Under the pieces are notes generated by a model. It saw only the letters and a list, made by a program, of their open reading frames with translations, was not told where the DNA came from and did not search any database. Positions 1 to 8,046 of a DNA stretch of 8,988 nt are shown here, piece by piece. Positions within the stretch are counted from its first letter, which is position 1. Each line of letters opens with the position of its first letter. The stretch covers positions 1 through 8,988 of the forward strand of contig JBLHKE010000294.1 of the NCBI GenBank assembly GCA_047619485.1. The letters run 5' to 3'. The DNA comes from JBLHKE01 sp047619485. Its GTDB lineage: Bacteria; Verrucomicrobiota; Verrucomicrobiia; Verrucomicrobiales; DEV007. A program made the position numbers and the translations under genes.

Positions 1-995
1 CTGCTCCCTTGGCGCTTGTGAGGGGTAAGAGAAGATGCAGGAACGAGAATTGTTTTCGCTCCATCGGGTCGACCAGCTTCTCAATCACGACGCGCTCCCA
101 CGAGTCGTTGATCAGGTGACGATCTCGGCGCCAATCATGACCAGGCAACCGTTGAGATCGGAGCCCGCCTTCGGCACCTAACTGGCGTCACCACCTATCC
201 GCCGGATAAACTCAAGCCTGAGGGTAACACCAGCTGCAGATTTGCTGATTGAAACGTGAGGCAAATCGGAGGTTCCACTCACTGGGATCAACGACCGGCA
301 GTCGAAGGTCGAGCCATCGAGCCCAAAGGCATATTTCACGAGGTTCTGCAGATCGTAGGGTGCGGCGAGCGGTGCCGCGTCGACGTCGTCAAGAAGCGCT
401 GCGGCGGCTCAGTCGCCGAACGATTGTGGTCGGGTCAGGCGCAGGCGGGCAGCATGGGCAAAAACTTGGCCACCGGCGACTGTGAAGTGGCCACCGATGT
501 ATAGGTTTTCGCCCGAAGAGTCGACTGCCAAAGCGTAGAGATGCCGGTCGACTCCAGCGACGACTCCCATGCTGACCCAGTCCGCATCGCTGAACGTCGG
601 GTCGATTTGGATCGGCTAGGTGGCCTCGTAATCTTCGCTGACGATCTGAATTCCTCCAGTGGAACCGAGGTCAAGCTGCGCCTCCAATAGTACGCCGTTC
701 GCAGCGGTGACCAAAAATTGGCCGTAGGCGATCTCGCGCCCTCAACACCGAACTCCACGACGAGACGACCCGCACCTCCCGGGCGTTCAGTGACGAGAAA
801 ATCTTGGCGAATTCCATCGGTGTTGGTCGAGTATTCTTCGATCAAGCCCGGTCGGGTGGAAGTGGTTGCGCGACGCAGACCGGCGCTGACAACACCGTGG
901 TGAGCCAGTTGTTTCAAGACGCCCCATTGCCGCCCGATCCGCATGGCAGACACACGAAATCGTTCTTGCGGCGAACCAGCAGGCTGAATTGGCAT
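1..995 (-). pseudogene. Decayed delta-60/NHL-type beta-propeller secreted protein with verrucomicrobial C-terminal module
   Basis: I see pieces of one protein spread over three minus-strand frames. About 995 to 745 reads GLIEEYSTNTDGIRQDFLV and then TERPGGAGRLVVEF, the pre-propeller region of large verrucomicrobial propeller proteins. From 741 the frame changes and reads REIAYGQFLVTAANG, an amber stop at 616-618, then PIQIDPTFSDADWVSMG and one propeller strand, LYIGGHFTVAGGQVF. The same frame crosses a TGA at 409-411 into the C-terminal module (NLVKYAFGLDG, LRLEFIRRIGG) and an amber at 178-180. After about 150 a third frame gives WERVVIEKLVDP and KQFSFLHLLL, running off the window edge. Live members have many propeller strands; only one remains, so most of the propeller is missing. 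No start codon or signal peptide is found. The protein was presumably secreted and is now non-functional. Assembly error could explain single lesions but hardly three stops, two frameshifts and the missing propeller together. The family assignment is from memory of its motifs. Confidence 0.8.
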
Positions 996-1179
996 GCATG
1001 TCGGTGCGTGGTGCTTGCCTGAGATCCGGCTTCGTGCTCGAACGCACTATGATTGGGGATAAGGTCTCAGATCGAGAAGTATCTCGGACAGATAGGATCT
1101 GGGCACGTTGCCGAAGGAGTTACATCAATGGAGGAAGCGAATTCTTCAATGTGTTGACTGACCTTCATCCACGTGAGGA

Positions 1180-1932
1180 TCAGGGCGACACGATGTGCTT
1201 GAGAGTGTCGCTGTATTCGTGCTGGTTCTCGGCCCACCACTGCTTGGCTGCGGAGGCAGAATCGAAGGTCCGGTTGAATAGCCGCTCGAGCCCTTTATTG
1301 GTGGTTTCGACGACAGCCTCTGCTGGATCTAGCAAACCCAAGATGAGCAGTTCGATGGCAGGTTTCGATTCCTGGCGGGAGAGCTCGATGACCGTTAGCT
1401 CACGGACCGGTTCGTGCGGCGATGCTAGGTTGTTCTCGTAAATCTCCATCCGGGTCTCGCTAGGGAGTTCGCGAGCCGCTTCGGCGGCGAGGATCGCGAT
1501 TTCCACTGAGCTGTGGCTGGTTGCGCCGCTAAGAATATCGATGGCGTCTTCGCCGCGCAGAACCGATGCGGAATCGATCGCTTGGGCGTTTAGTTCCAGC
1601 GTTTTCGAGCGGAGCGCACGGCGCAGCAGCGGTGCGAGAGACTCCGGACCACCGGTCTGTTTCTCGCTGATGATCTCGATGCGATCTATATCGCCGTTGG
1701 CTTCGAGGTATTTATTCTCCCACGGATCATTGGTCGTGCTCTCCGGCTGCGGCCAATGTCCAATCGAATAGGGCTCAGGGCGCAGGGCGACTAGCTCCGG
1801 CTGCGTCACAACAGTGCCCTGTCTTCCTTCTAGCTCAGCCGGCGGTTCCTCTTTGCCACCGGAGCAAGAAGAGACTGCCAGCGCGATTCCGCAGGCGGCT
1901 GCAAAGCACCGCCCACCACTACGGGCCGACAT
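1180..1932 (-). CDS. HEAT-like repeat lipoprotein
   Basis: This 250-residue protein has a lipoprotein signal: an Arg-containing start, the hydrophobic stretch AAACGIALAVSSC, and a lipobox VSSC with Cys23 as the lipidated residue. A Pro/Glu-rich linker follows to about residue 80. Residues 81-221 are paired amphipathic helices in the style of HEAT or PBS-lyase repeats (PLLRRALRSKTLELNA, AILAAEAARELPSETR, PVRELTVIELSR, PAIELLILGLLD). The end, ASAAKQWWAENQHEY, resembles the closing segment of other HEAT proteins of this phylum. HEAT repeats act as protein-binding scaffolds; no catalytic motif is seen. I chose the ATG at 1930-1932; a GTG at 1942-1944 would add four residues and is possible. There is no clear Shine-Dalgarno before either. 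The gene overlaps the end of the preceding large gene by 14 bases, pointing to coupled translation. Inferred: an envelope-anchored partner or assembly factor for the large secreted protein. It ends with TGA. Confidence 0.82.
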   Translation of the reverse strand: MSARSGGRCFAAACGIALAVSSCSGGKEEPPAELEGRQGTVVTQPELVALRPEPYSIGHWPQPESTTNDPWENKYLEANGDIDRIEIISEKQTGGPESLAPLLRRALRSKTLELNAQAIDSASVLRGEDAIDILSGATSHSSVEIAILAAEAARELPSETRMEIYENNLASPHEPVRELTVIELSRQESKPAIELLILGLLDPAEAVVETTNKGLERLFNRTFDSASAAKQWWAENQHEYSDTLKHIVSP

Positions 1933-4900
1933 TGGAGAGGTCACGGAGAATCACGCCGTTGCCGTTGCCGGAGAAGGACACTTTGAGGACGACTTGTTCG
2001 GCGACGCCGCTGACGGCGTTGCTATAGCCACCGGAGCCACCGGCCGCGTTGAAGGGATCGATGATATTCAAAAGCGAGATGGTGCGGAACACCGTTGGAC
2101 TCTCTTCGAACTGGTCACCCTGGCGGATATTCGTTTGGAAGAGTCCAGTAAGGGAATCGAGGCCAGTCGCGAGGAGGCGGCTGTTTTTGTTGAGGGCATC
2201 ACCACTTCCTGGGACGAGTCTGAGCGTCGCGGCGAAGCCGTCCTCGTCATAACTGAAAGTGTTGATGGCGCGGACGACGGCTGCGTCGGTGTTCGGTGCG
2301 AGCTGACCCTCGTGGGCGAACCAGCGCAGGAACCCTTCGCTGCTGGACCAGATGCCGCAATCGTTGCTCGAGTTGATCCCGAGTGCGGAGTCGTGGGCGA
2401 GGTAGGCGCGGAACCAGACTTCGCCGTCGTCGGTGGCGACAATGTCTTCGAAGCGGCTGAAGCAGACGCCCTCAGGGAAGCCAGGAGCCTGGTGGCTCTC
2501 GCGTGCGATGAAGTTGTTGACCCGGGCTGTATCGATCAGCCAGATGCCGGTGTCGTTTGCTGAGTTCACAGCACCACCGATTACCAGGCTTGCGTGGATG
2601 GCGATGTTCTCGCCGTTAGGACTGGTCGATTCGCCCAAGAACGTACGGTATCTGCCGGTGTCACGACGGGTGATCTTATCGAGCGTGGAGGTGGCTTTCT
2701 TCCACTGGCTGTTAGCATCGGAGCTCGGCTCAGGACCGCTGGCGATGTCGCCCTTGCGGAGAAGGAGCTCTGGGGAATTCGTGCTAACGACGTCGGCGAA
2801 AACAGCCTGGTTGTTGGTCGAGATAACGCCAGGTCCCAAGAGCCGCGAGGTGAACACGTATGCCTGGTTGCTCCCGCCGGTCACGGCACGTTGCGAAATG
2901 TTTCCGTAGGTCAGGCTAGGGATGGCATCGACGCTTTGGCTTTCCCGAACCATGAGGTCGCTGCCGGCTGCTGCGTCAGCGTCGAAGAACCAGATACCTG
3001 TGTCATTGGAGGTGGTGGCCGTGCTGGCACCGCCGGTGACAAGTCGTGCCGGGTAAATGACGTAATTGGTGCTGGCCGATTGCGAAACCGCAGGCTCAAA
3101 GAACTGACGGATAGTGGCACCCATGCCGTCTGCGGCGGCATCTCCTTCATAGGCGACGAGGGAGTTGGATGAGGCGTCAAACTCAGCGAGCAGCGCAACG
3201 TCGTTGGCTGCGGTGACTCCACCACCGTTCACTTTTGTGGTGAAAGCGGATTCGCCACTCGGCATGATGCGGAAGTCGCTGAACGTGTTCATTGCTGCCG
3301 TGCCGACGAGGACATCAGCGGTGATCGCCCGGTTGAGCAGCGGTCCGCTGCCATTGGACCAGATGCCACGTTTCTTGGTAACAGTCGAAGCCTCGAAGGT
3401 GACGGCACCGTCATCGTTGATACAAATGCCACTGAAGATGCGGAAAATCTCGGAGTCCGGAGCGGCGTCGCCGTCACGCGCGACAAAATTCGGTATGAGC
3501 ACCTTGTTGAGATCGCGGATCTCGGTGACGATGACCCGGAAGCGGATCTCTGAGATGTTGCCGCCGCTGTCGGTAGCAGTGTAGGTGATGATCGTCACAC
3601 CTGGAGAGAACGACGCCCCCGAGCTGTGGGTGGAAACGACGGTCGGTGGGGTGACGGTATCGTCATCGATGACGGTCGGCTCGGTCCAGAAGACTGCGAC
3701 TGACCCGGACCCGGCGACGATGTTGCGCAGCTCATCTTGGGGCGGGTCGCAGAACACTGGAGGGTTATCGCCAAGAACGTAGATTCCCTCGACACTCCCG
3801 AATCCAGAGGTGGTCGTGAGGATGCCGATGACAAGGTTGTCGTTGTCGTTGATGGCACGTCCGGCGCCAGCAACACCAGCGGCTGACAGATTGGGGGAGT
3901 TGAGTTCGAACGAGATGATGTTGCCGCAGATGTCATCTTCGAAATCGCCTTCCCGCGCGATGAGCTCATCAGGGGTGGGTGGTGTCATCGACCCGGTAGT
4001 CCGCCACAAGCCAGAGTTGTTGGCGTTGTTGGTCGCCCCACCGTTGTCCAGAGTCGAGGTGAAGAGGAATTGGCCAGCGTGGTTCATCGCCGGGCGGCTG
4101 AGGGCGTTGTAGGTGCTGTCGGTGCCCGCCGCAGCGGTGCCTTCCTTAGCGATGGCGACGAACGCGCTGGTCGCGGCTGCTGAGTAGATCGCGTCATCAA
4201 CTGGTGTGACTAGAGAAAACAAGCCGGTCGCGCCAGAATTGCCGATGTAGATATTAGCGAATCGACGGAAAGTGCTGCCGCCCTCTGGGGTGATACTACC
4301 TTCACGAGCTAGCTGGCGGAAGACGCCGCCAGCGTTGGTGACGATTGCCTCGTTGTTGGCGGAGGTGACGCCGCCGATGTTGAAACGCAGGCCAACCCGG
4401 ACGATGATCTCGGACGAATTGTTGACTGAGTAGGCGGTGAATTTGGAGATGAGTGCACTTGTAGGGGCGCCGCCGGCGTTCGGGAGTGGGGTGTCCTCCT
4501 GGAGGAGCGCCGTGGTGGTTCCGCTGTCGCGAATAAACAGGACTTCGTTGCGGCGGGAAGGAACATTGTAGATGTTAGCAGAGAAGATCAATTTACCATC
4601 TGCACTGACCATCGGGTCGGCGGTGAAATCACCGTAAGTTGAAGTAGATAGCGGTCCGCTGGCACCTATTGGAAGAACCGGTGTGACGTCACCTTCGCGG
4701 TGGATGAGGGTCAGGGTTCCTCCGATGTATCCGTAGAGAGCGTTGTTATTGAAGATGGTGGTTGTGCCACCAGTGATGATCGTTTTGAAGTAGACCTCGC
4801 CGCTGGCGACGTCCGATTGCGTGGGGATGTCGACGAACGAGAAAACTCCATCAGTTCCAGGAGCCGCATCCCCCTCGCGGGCGACAAGGCTAAGGATACT

Positions 4901-5353
4901 TGAGCCGCCAGGGCGGTACCAGATTCCGAAGTCGTTGACCGAACTGACACTACCTCCCTGGAGTTTCGCGCGGAAAACCATGTCGCCATCGTCATTGATC
5001 TGAAAGGTCGAAGAGTTGATCAGATCGGTAAACGTGGCGCCCGGCGCACCAGGGGCAGCCGACGCCTCGCGCGCAACGAGATTCACTCCAGAAGTAAGGT
5101 TCGCATCGTCCTGCCACACTCCGAGATTGTTGCCAGAGTTGACACCGGATCCCGGATTGAGATTACCCCGAAAGCCGAGTTCATCGCTGTTGTTGATGAT
5201 GGCGGAAGAGAAGCTATTGAACGTCCCTGTGGTTCCCGCGGCGGCGTCGTCTTCAAGCCGAACGAGTTTGAAAAGCTCCCTCGCGGGTAGTGACTGTAGA
5301 CTGGTCAGCGCGATGAGTGCCGCGCATAATAACAATTTTGAGTTGGTTTTCAT
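1919..5353 (-). CDS. Large secreted NxxGxxAF-type tandem repeat protein with a central HYR domain
   Basis: This 1144-residue protein starts with a signal peptide, MKTNSKLLLCAALIALTS, with likely cleavage after LPA (residue 24). The open frame runs 39 codons further upstream, but only the ATG at 5351-5353 puts the signal peptide at the N-terminus. Residues about 27-528 hold eight units of about 63 residues. Each starts with an AREGDAAPG-like motif (near 31, 93, 157, 217, 283, 348, 401 and 465), followed by an INDDGDMVFRAKL-like strand and often a GIW. A HYR domain sits at about 531-610 (PPVFCDPP, GVTIITYTATDSGGN, IRFRVIVTE). A second array of eight units fills about 611-1144. The repeats match the NxxGxxAF style (I recall also DUF7453) common in Planctomycetes and Verrucomicrobia. 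HYR domains have an Ig-like fold and are usually adhesive. No PEP-CTERM, LPXTG or other anchor is visible, and no catalytic residues. Inferred: an exported binding or structural protein, probably of two propeller-like lobes. It follows the 816-residue gene after 135 bases and overlaps the HEAT lipoprotein gene. It ends with TAG. Confidence 0.85.
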   Translation of the reverse strand: MKTNSKLLLCAALIALTSLQSLPARELFKLVRLEDDAAAGTTGTFNSFSSAIINNSDELGFRGNLNPGSGVNSGNNLGVWQDDANLTSGVNLVAREASAAPGAPGATFTDLINSSTFQINDDGDMVFRAKLQGGSVSSVNDFGIWYRPGGSSILSLVAREGDAAPGTDGVFSFVDIPTQSDVASGEVYFKTIITGGTTTIFNNNALYGYIGGTLTLIHREGDVTPVLPIGASGPLSTSTYGDFTADPMVSADGKLIFSANIYNVPSRRNEVLFIRDSGTTTALLQEDTPLPNAGGAPTSALISKFTAYSVNNSSEIIVRVGLRFNIGGVTSANNEAIVTNAGGVFRQLAREGSITPEGGSTFRRFANIYIGNSGATGLFSLVTPVDDAIYSAAATSAFVAIAKEGTAAAGTDSTYNALSRPAMNHAGQFLFTSTLDNGGATNNANNSGLWRTTGSMTPPTPDELIAREGDFEDDICGNIISFELNSPNLSAAGVAGAGRAINDNDNLVIGILTTTSGFGSVEGIYVLGDNPPVFCDPPQDELRNIVAGSGSVAVFWTEPTVIDDDTVTPPTVVSTHSSGASFSPGVTIITYTATDSGGNISEIRFRVIVTEIRDLNKVLIPNFVARDGDAAPDSEIFRIFSGICINDDGAVTFEASTVTKKRGIWSNGSGPLLNRAITADVLVGTAAMNTFSDFRIMPSGESAFTTKVNGGGVTAANDVALLAEFDASSNSLVAYEGDAAADGMGATIRQFFEPAVSQSASTNYVIYPARLVTGGASTATTSNDTGIWFFDADAAAGSDLMVRESQSVDAIPSLTYGNISQRAVTGGSNQAYVFTSRLLGPGVISTNNQAVFADVVSTNSPELLLRKGDIASGPEPSSDANSQWKKATSTLDKITRRDTGRYRTFLGESTSPNGENIAIHASLVIGGAVNSANDTGIWLIDTARVNNFIARESHQAPGFPEGVCFSRFEDIVATDDGEVWFRAYLAHDSALGINSSNDCGIWSSSEGFLRWFAHEGQLAPNTDAAVVRAINTFSYDEDGFAATLRLVPGSGDALNKNSRLLATGLDSLTGLFQTNIRQGDQFEESPTVFRTISLLNIIDPFNAAGGSGGYSNAVSGVAEQVVLKVSFSGNGNGVILRDLSNVGP

Positions 5354-5488
5354 GAGTGTTTTTTGAGATCCGTAACTTACTAAATCGCTCTGGGTTAACC
5401 CCGCCTTAATGTCAATTCGGAAGCATGCACCTAAGCGAATGATTGAATGTGAATTCGCAGAAACTGGCAAGGTTTAGTTTTCAATTCA
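5354..5488 (-). other. Intergenic gap with a 10-base palindrome and a weak hairpin
   Basis: This gap lies between the 816-residue gene and the 1144-residue gene. It holds a perfect palindrome, GGGTTAACCC (5392-5401), and an inverted repeat with six-base arms (gcgaat at 5435-5440, attcgc at 5453-5458) and a 12-base loop. The hairpin has no T-run, so it is not a convincing terminator. A TTGACA on the minus strand (5415 to 5410) matches a -35 box, but the nearest -10-like hexamer, GATTTA (5386 to 5381), is 23 bases away, too far for a normal sigma-70 promoter. No clear Shine-Dalgarno precedes the ATG at 5353. An operator or internal promoter is possible but unproven. Confidence 0.3.
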
Positions 5489-7939
5489 TCACCGACCAGT
5501 GACGCTGACGCGGTAGTGTTTTCTCAGGCTCATCGGAGCCGGATCAACCACACGGACTGACTGGACACCGGAAAGTGTGGAAATTATAGCATGTGGAGTG
5601 TTGACGGTAATCCAAGAGCCAGGGAGGAGAGTTGTGGACGACTCGACGACGTAGTTGAGTTCCGCCCAGCGGGTGATCGGACGACTGAAAGTGATCGCGA
5701 TGTGATCTGAGCCGGAGCCTCCTAGCTCGATCGAGATCTGCGGCATTGTGACTTCGATATTCCCGGATCTCGGATTGATCGCGAAGGCGTATTCGAAAAA
5801 GTTCGTCTGCGAATCGTAATCTGGATCGGCATCCGGCCCGCTGATCAAAGGATCGAGGATTTCAGATGGAGTGAAATGCTCGGTCTGCCACTGGGAAAAC
5901 GACTGGGTGATCGCCACGGTGTCGAGCCACGCGGCGTTCAGTCCAGCAGGAGAGCCGAAGGATCGCTCGAAGCTCCAAGTGAGCAAGTGGAGGCCTGGCT
6001 CGAGGGTGTAGTTCTTCTTTTCCCAAGCGGTCATTCCGCTGATCGAATCCACCTCATCTCCATCGATAGAAAAACGCAGATAATCGAGCTCGAAACCGGC
6101 GGAGATCAACCAGCGGAAGGTGAGAGTGCTGTTTCCTGGGACAACGGCCTCGAGGATTGTCAAATCGCCTTGCCCGATGTCGTTCCCGTCTGCCATCGCG
6201 GCGTCCTCGGTATCGAAAGTGAAGGTGGTCTGGCCAAGCCATGACGATCCGGTGGAGCCGGTCAGCCAGTCGATACCCGGCTGGTCGAGCGCGGCAGACA
6301 GCGAGATCCCAAACAGGGCGTCGATGGAGGTGTCCGCATCCAGCGGCGGGAGGTCGACCGGGGTCGCCTGGGGGAGCGAAAAATCGGTCCAACCATCGAA
6401 CTCGTAACCGAGCGCCGGCGTCGCGGTTAGCGTTACGATGTCGCCCGCGTCGTAGAGCACTTTGAACGGCGAGGCCGAGACGTCGCCGCTGCCGCTGACA
6501 ATGCCCGTGGAAAGCACGTACTTCGCAGAGGTGTCGTCGTCTGGATCGGTTCCCTGATCCTGTTCGCGCGCGTTGTTGTTGTTGTCGGAATCAGGATCGT
6601 CGCTGGCGTCGTAGCTGGCAATCGAAGCAAAGTGGAGCACCTCCCAGGAATCTTCGAGTCCGTCGCTGTCCATGTCTTCATCATCGAGGATGTTGATGAT
6701 CGCTAGCGGATTCCCATGCACGACGTGCGACGGTGATGTCGGTTGCAAGGTGAGTTCGATCGATTCCTGCCCTTCGACATCAGCATCGTCGCTGATCGGG
6801 ATCGAGATCTGCCGCATGGTCTCACCGATAGAGAATGGCACGATGCCAGAGGTATCGGTGAAATCTCCCGGTGCGTTCGCGCTACCCCCAGTGATACTCC
6901 ACTGCACGCTAGCGGCAGTGTCGGTCGGGCCGATCCGAGTGATGTTGAAAGTTGCGGTGGTCCCGGTCTCAGGAATCGCGAGTAGGTTGGTCTCCCATTC
7001 GAACCCGAAATCGAGGCCGCTGGGCGAGGTGATGATCCTTGAGGGCACACCGGGCGCCTGCTCATCTAGCCTTCCGCCGACCGCGACAAAGGCGCCTGCG
7101 CCGTAGGTGAGACCGAAGCTCGATTCAACGATCCCGGAAGTCTGAGCATCCCAGTTGAGGCCCTCATCAGAGGCGAGTATGACGCCGTCTTCTCCCACGG
7201 CGATGAACCTGCCATCCCCATATTGGATGTCCCGTAGAGGTGCGGCACTACCGGTAAGATGTTGTGTCCATGTGATCCCATCGCTTGATCTGAATGCGCT
7301 GTTGCTCTGTCCGACGATGATGAAGCGGCCGTCACCATAGGTCACCCCATTGAGAAAAGCCGAGGTGCCCGCGCTGGCGGCGACCCACGTCGACCCGTCG
7401 ATGGAATGCATGATCGTGCCGGAGACACCGACGGCGACAAATTTCCCTCCGCCGAAGGTGACGCTCTGTAAGAAAAAGAGCAGCGGAACCGTGGATGCCT
7501 CGCTCCACATGATCCCATCGCTGGAGTGGATCACTTTGCCACTAGCGCCTACGGCGACATAGGTGCCATTGCCGTAGGCGACGCCAGAGAGCTGTTTGTT
7601 GGCGACGCCGACAGGCGTCGTCTGGGTGGTCCAGGTAATTCCGTCCGGGGAGGTTAAGATGGAGCCTGATTCACCGGCCGCGACCCACAGCGTCGGTGCG
7701 GAGGCGACACTGCGCAGGCTATTGGTTGTGCCGGAACTCGCGGCTGTCCAAGTGACTCCATCCGTCGAGGTGATGATGATCCCATCATCTGCGACGCACA
7801 CGAAACGAATCCCATCGTAGGCAACTCCGCGCAGAGCCTTGTTGGTTCCAGTGGTCTGGCCGATCCACGAACTCTGGGCACAGGCAACCCCCACCAAAAG
7901 GGCTGAAAAAACCGCTAGTGTGAGCATTTTTGCCGCCAT
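5489..7939 (-). CDS. Secreted seven-blade propeller / Calx-beta / InlB-like multidomain protein
   Basis: This protein has 816 residues if it starts at the ATG at 7939. The signal peptide is AAKMLTLAVFSALLVGVACA, cut before QSSW. An upstream in-frame TTG (7993) would add 18 residues and bury the signal peptide. AGGAG (7946 to 7942) lies only 2 bases before this ATG and 14 before the next one at 7927. Residues about 27-307 are seven units of about 40 residues ending in SSDGITW-like motifs (for example VAYGNGTYVAVGASGKVIHS), as in BNR/Ycf48-like seven-bladed propellers. A Calx-beta domain follows (312-420, with DDADVEGQESIELTL). Next come an Asp-rich DMDSDGLEDSWE segment (421-472, probably Ca-binding), an InlB-like module (473-544, GDIVTLTATPALGYEFDGW), a jelly-roll-like module (545-679) and the verrucomicrobial C-terminal module (680-816, NFFEYAFAINP, RVVDPAP). 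There is no sialidase Asp-box set and no catalytic residues. Inferred: an extracellular binding protein, first gene of the intact trio. It ends with TGA. Confidence 0.85.
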   Translation of the reverse strand: MAAKMLTLAVFSALLVGVACAQSSWIGQTTGTNKALRGVAYDGIRFVCVADDGIIITSTDGVTWTAASSGTTNSLRSVASAPTLWVAAGESGSILTSPDGITWTTQTTPVGVANKQLSGVAYGNGTYVAVGASGKVIHSSDGIMWSEASTVPLLFFLQSVTFGGGKFVAVGVSGTIMHSIDGSTWVAASAGTSAFLNGVTYGDGRFIIVGQSNSAFRSSDGITWTQHLTGSAAPLRDIQYGDGRFIAVGEDGVILASDEGLNWDAQTSGIVESSFGLTYGAGAFVAVGGRLDEQAPGVPSRIITSPSGLDFGFEWETNLLAIPETGTTATFNITRIGPTDTAASVQWSITGGSANAPGDFTDTSGIVPFSIGETMRQISIPISDDADVEGQESIELTLQPTSPSHVVHGNPLAIINILDDEDMDSDGLEDSWEVLHFASIASYDASDDPDSDNNNNAREQDQGTDPDDDTSAKYVLSTGIVSGSGDVSASPFKVLYDAGDIVTLTATPALGYEFDGWTDFSLPQATPVDLPPLDADTSIDALFGISLSAALDQPGIDWLTGSTGSSWLGQTTFTFDTEDAAMADGNDIGQGDLTILEAVVPGNSTLTFRWLISAGFELDYLRFSIDGDEVDSISGMTAWEKKNYTLEPGLHLLTWSFERSFGSPAGLNAAWLDTVAITQSFSQWQTEHFTPSEILDPLISGPDADPDYDSQTNFFEYAFAINPRSGNIEVTMPQISIELGGSGSDHIAITFSRPITRWAELNYVVESSTTLLPGSWITVNTPHAIISTLSGVQSVRVVDPAPMSLRKHYRVSVTGR

Positions 7940-7941
7940 TG

Positions 7942-7946
7942 CTCCT
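7942..7946 (-). promoter_or_regulatory. Shine-Dalgarno-like AGGAG at the start of the 816-residue gene
   Basis: On the minus strand, AGGAG is followed by CA and then ATG at 7939. The 2-base spacer is shorter than usual, while the next in-frame ATG (7927) is 14 bases away, longer than usual. Both starts leave a functional signal peptide. I prefer 7939 because the Lys-containing n-region is then longer. The motif may also be chance. Confidence 0.4.
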
Positions 7947-8017
7947 GCGCCGCTGGAGTTGCTTCTTAGAGAAATGTGGGGTGATATTTTCAATTCGAAA
8001 GGCTACCTAATCGAGGT

Positions 8018-8046
8018 CTTATGATCACTTGGGAGAGGGCAGGCAA
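8018..8046 (-). promoter_or_regulatory. Candidate sigma-70 promoter for the intact three-gene unit
   Basis: Read on the minus strand, TTGCCT (8046 to 8041) and CATAAG (8023 to 8018) are separated by exactly 17 bases. Each matches four of six consensus positions. Transcription from here would start near 8010 and give a leader of about 70 bases before the ATG at 7939. It lies in the only sizeable gap upstream of the intact genes. The match is modest and may be chance. Confidence 0.35.

Noticed and set aside
435..995. Open frame of 186 codons on the minus strand that could be taken as an intact gene.
   Set aside because: Only its first part (to about 745) matches the propeller-protein family; after that the family sequence continues in another frame, so the rest is a shadow of a frameshifted relic.
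1067..1168. Minus-strand open frame of 33 codons after the HEAT lipoprotein gene, starting MKVSQHIEEFASS.
   Set aside because: It has no Shine-Dalgarno, no family resemblance and is short enough to be chance. The gap 996-1179 otherwise holds nothing I can name; an imperfect palindrome atccacgtgaggat (1167-1180) overlaps the stop and has no T-run.
1814..2563. Plus-strand open frame of 249 codons.
   Set aside because: It lies antisense to the 1144-residue gene, which has a signal peptide, repeats and a domain order; the plus-strand reading shows no domain and is a GC-rich shadow.
5354..5470. Upstream extension of the 1144-residue gene by 39 codons.
   Set aside because: It would place the hydrophobic signal peptide 40 residues inside the protein; the ATG at 5353 gives a normal secretion signal.
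6571..6588. Short GTT repeat encoding NNNN in the Asp/Asn-rich Ca-binding segment.
   Set aside because: About four units in a region where Asp/Asn runs are expected for Ca-binding repeats; too short to call a microsatellite or phase-variable tract, and a change by whole units would not shift the frame.
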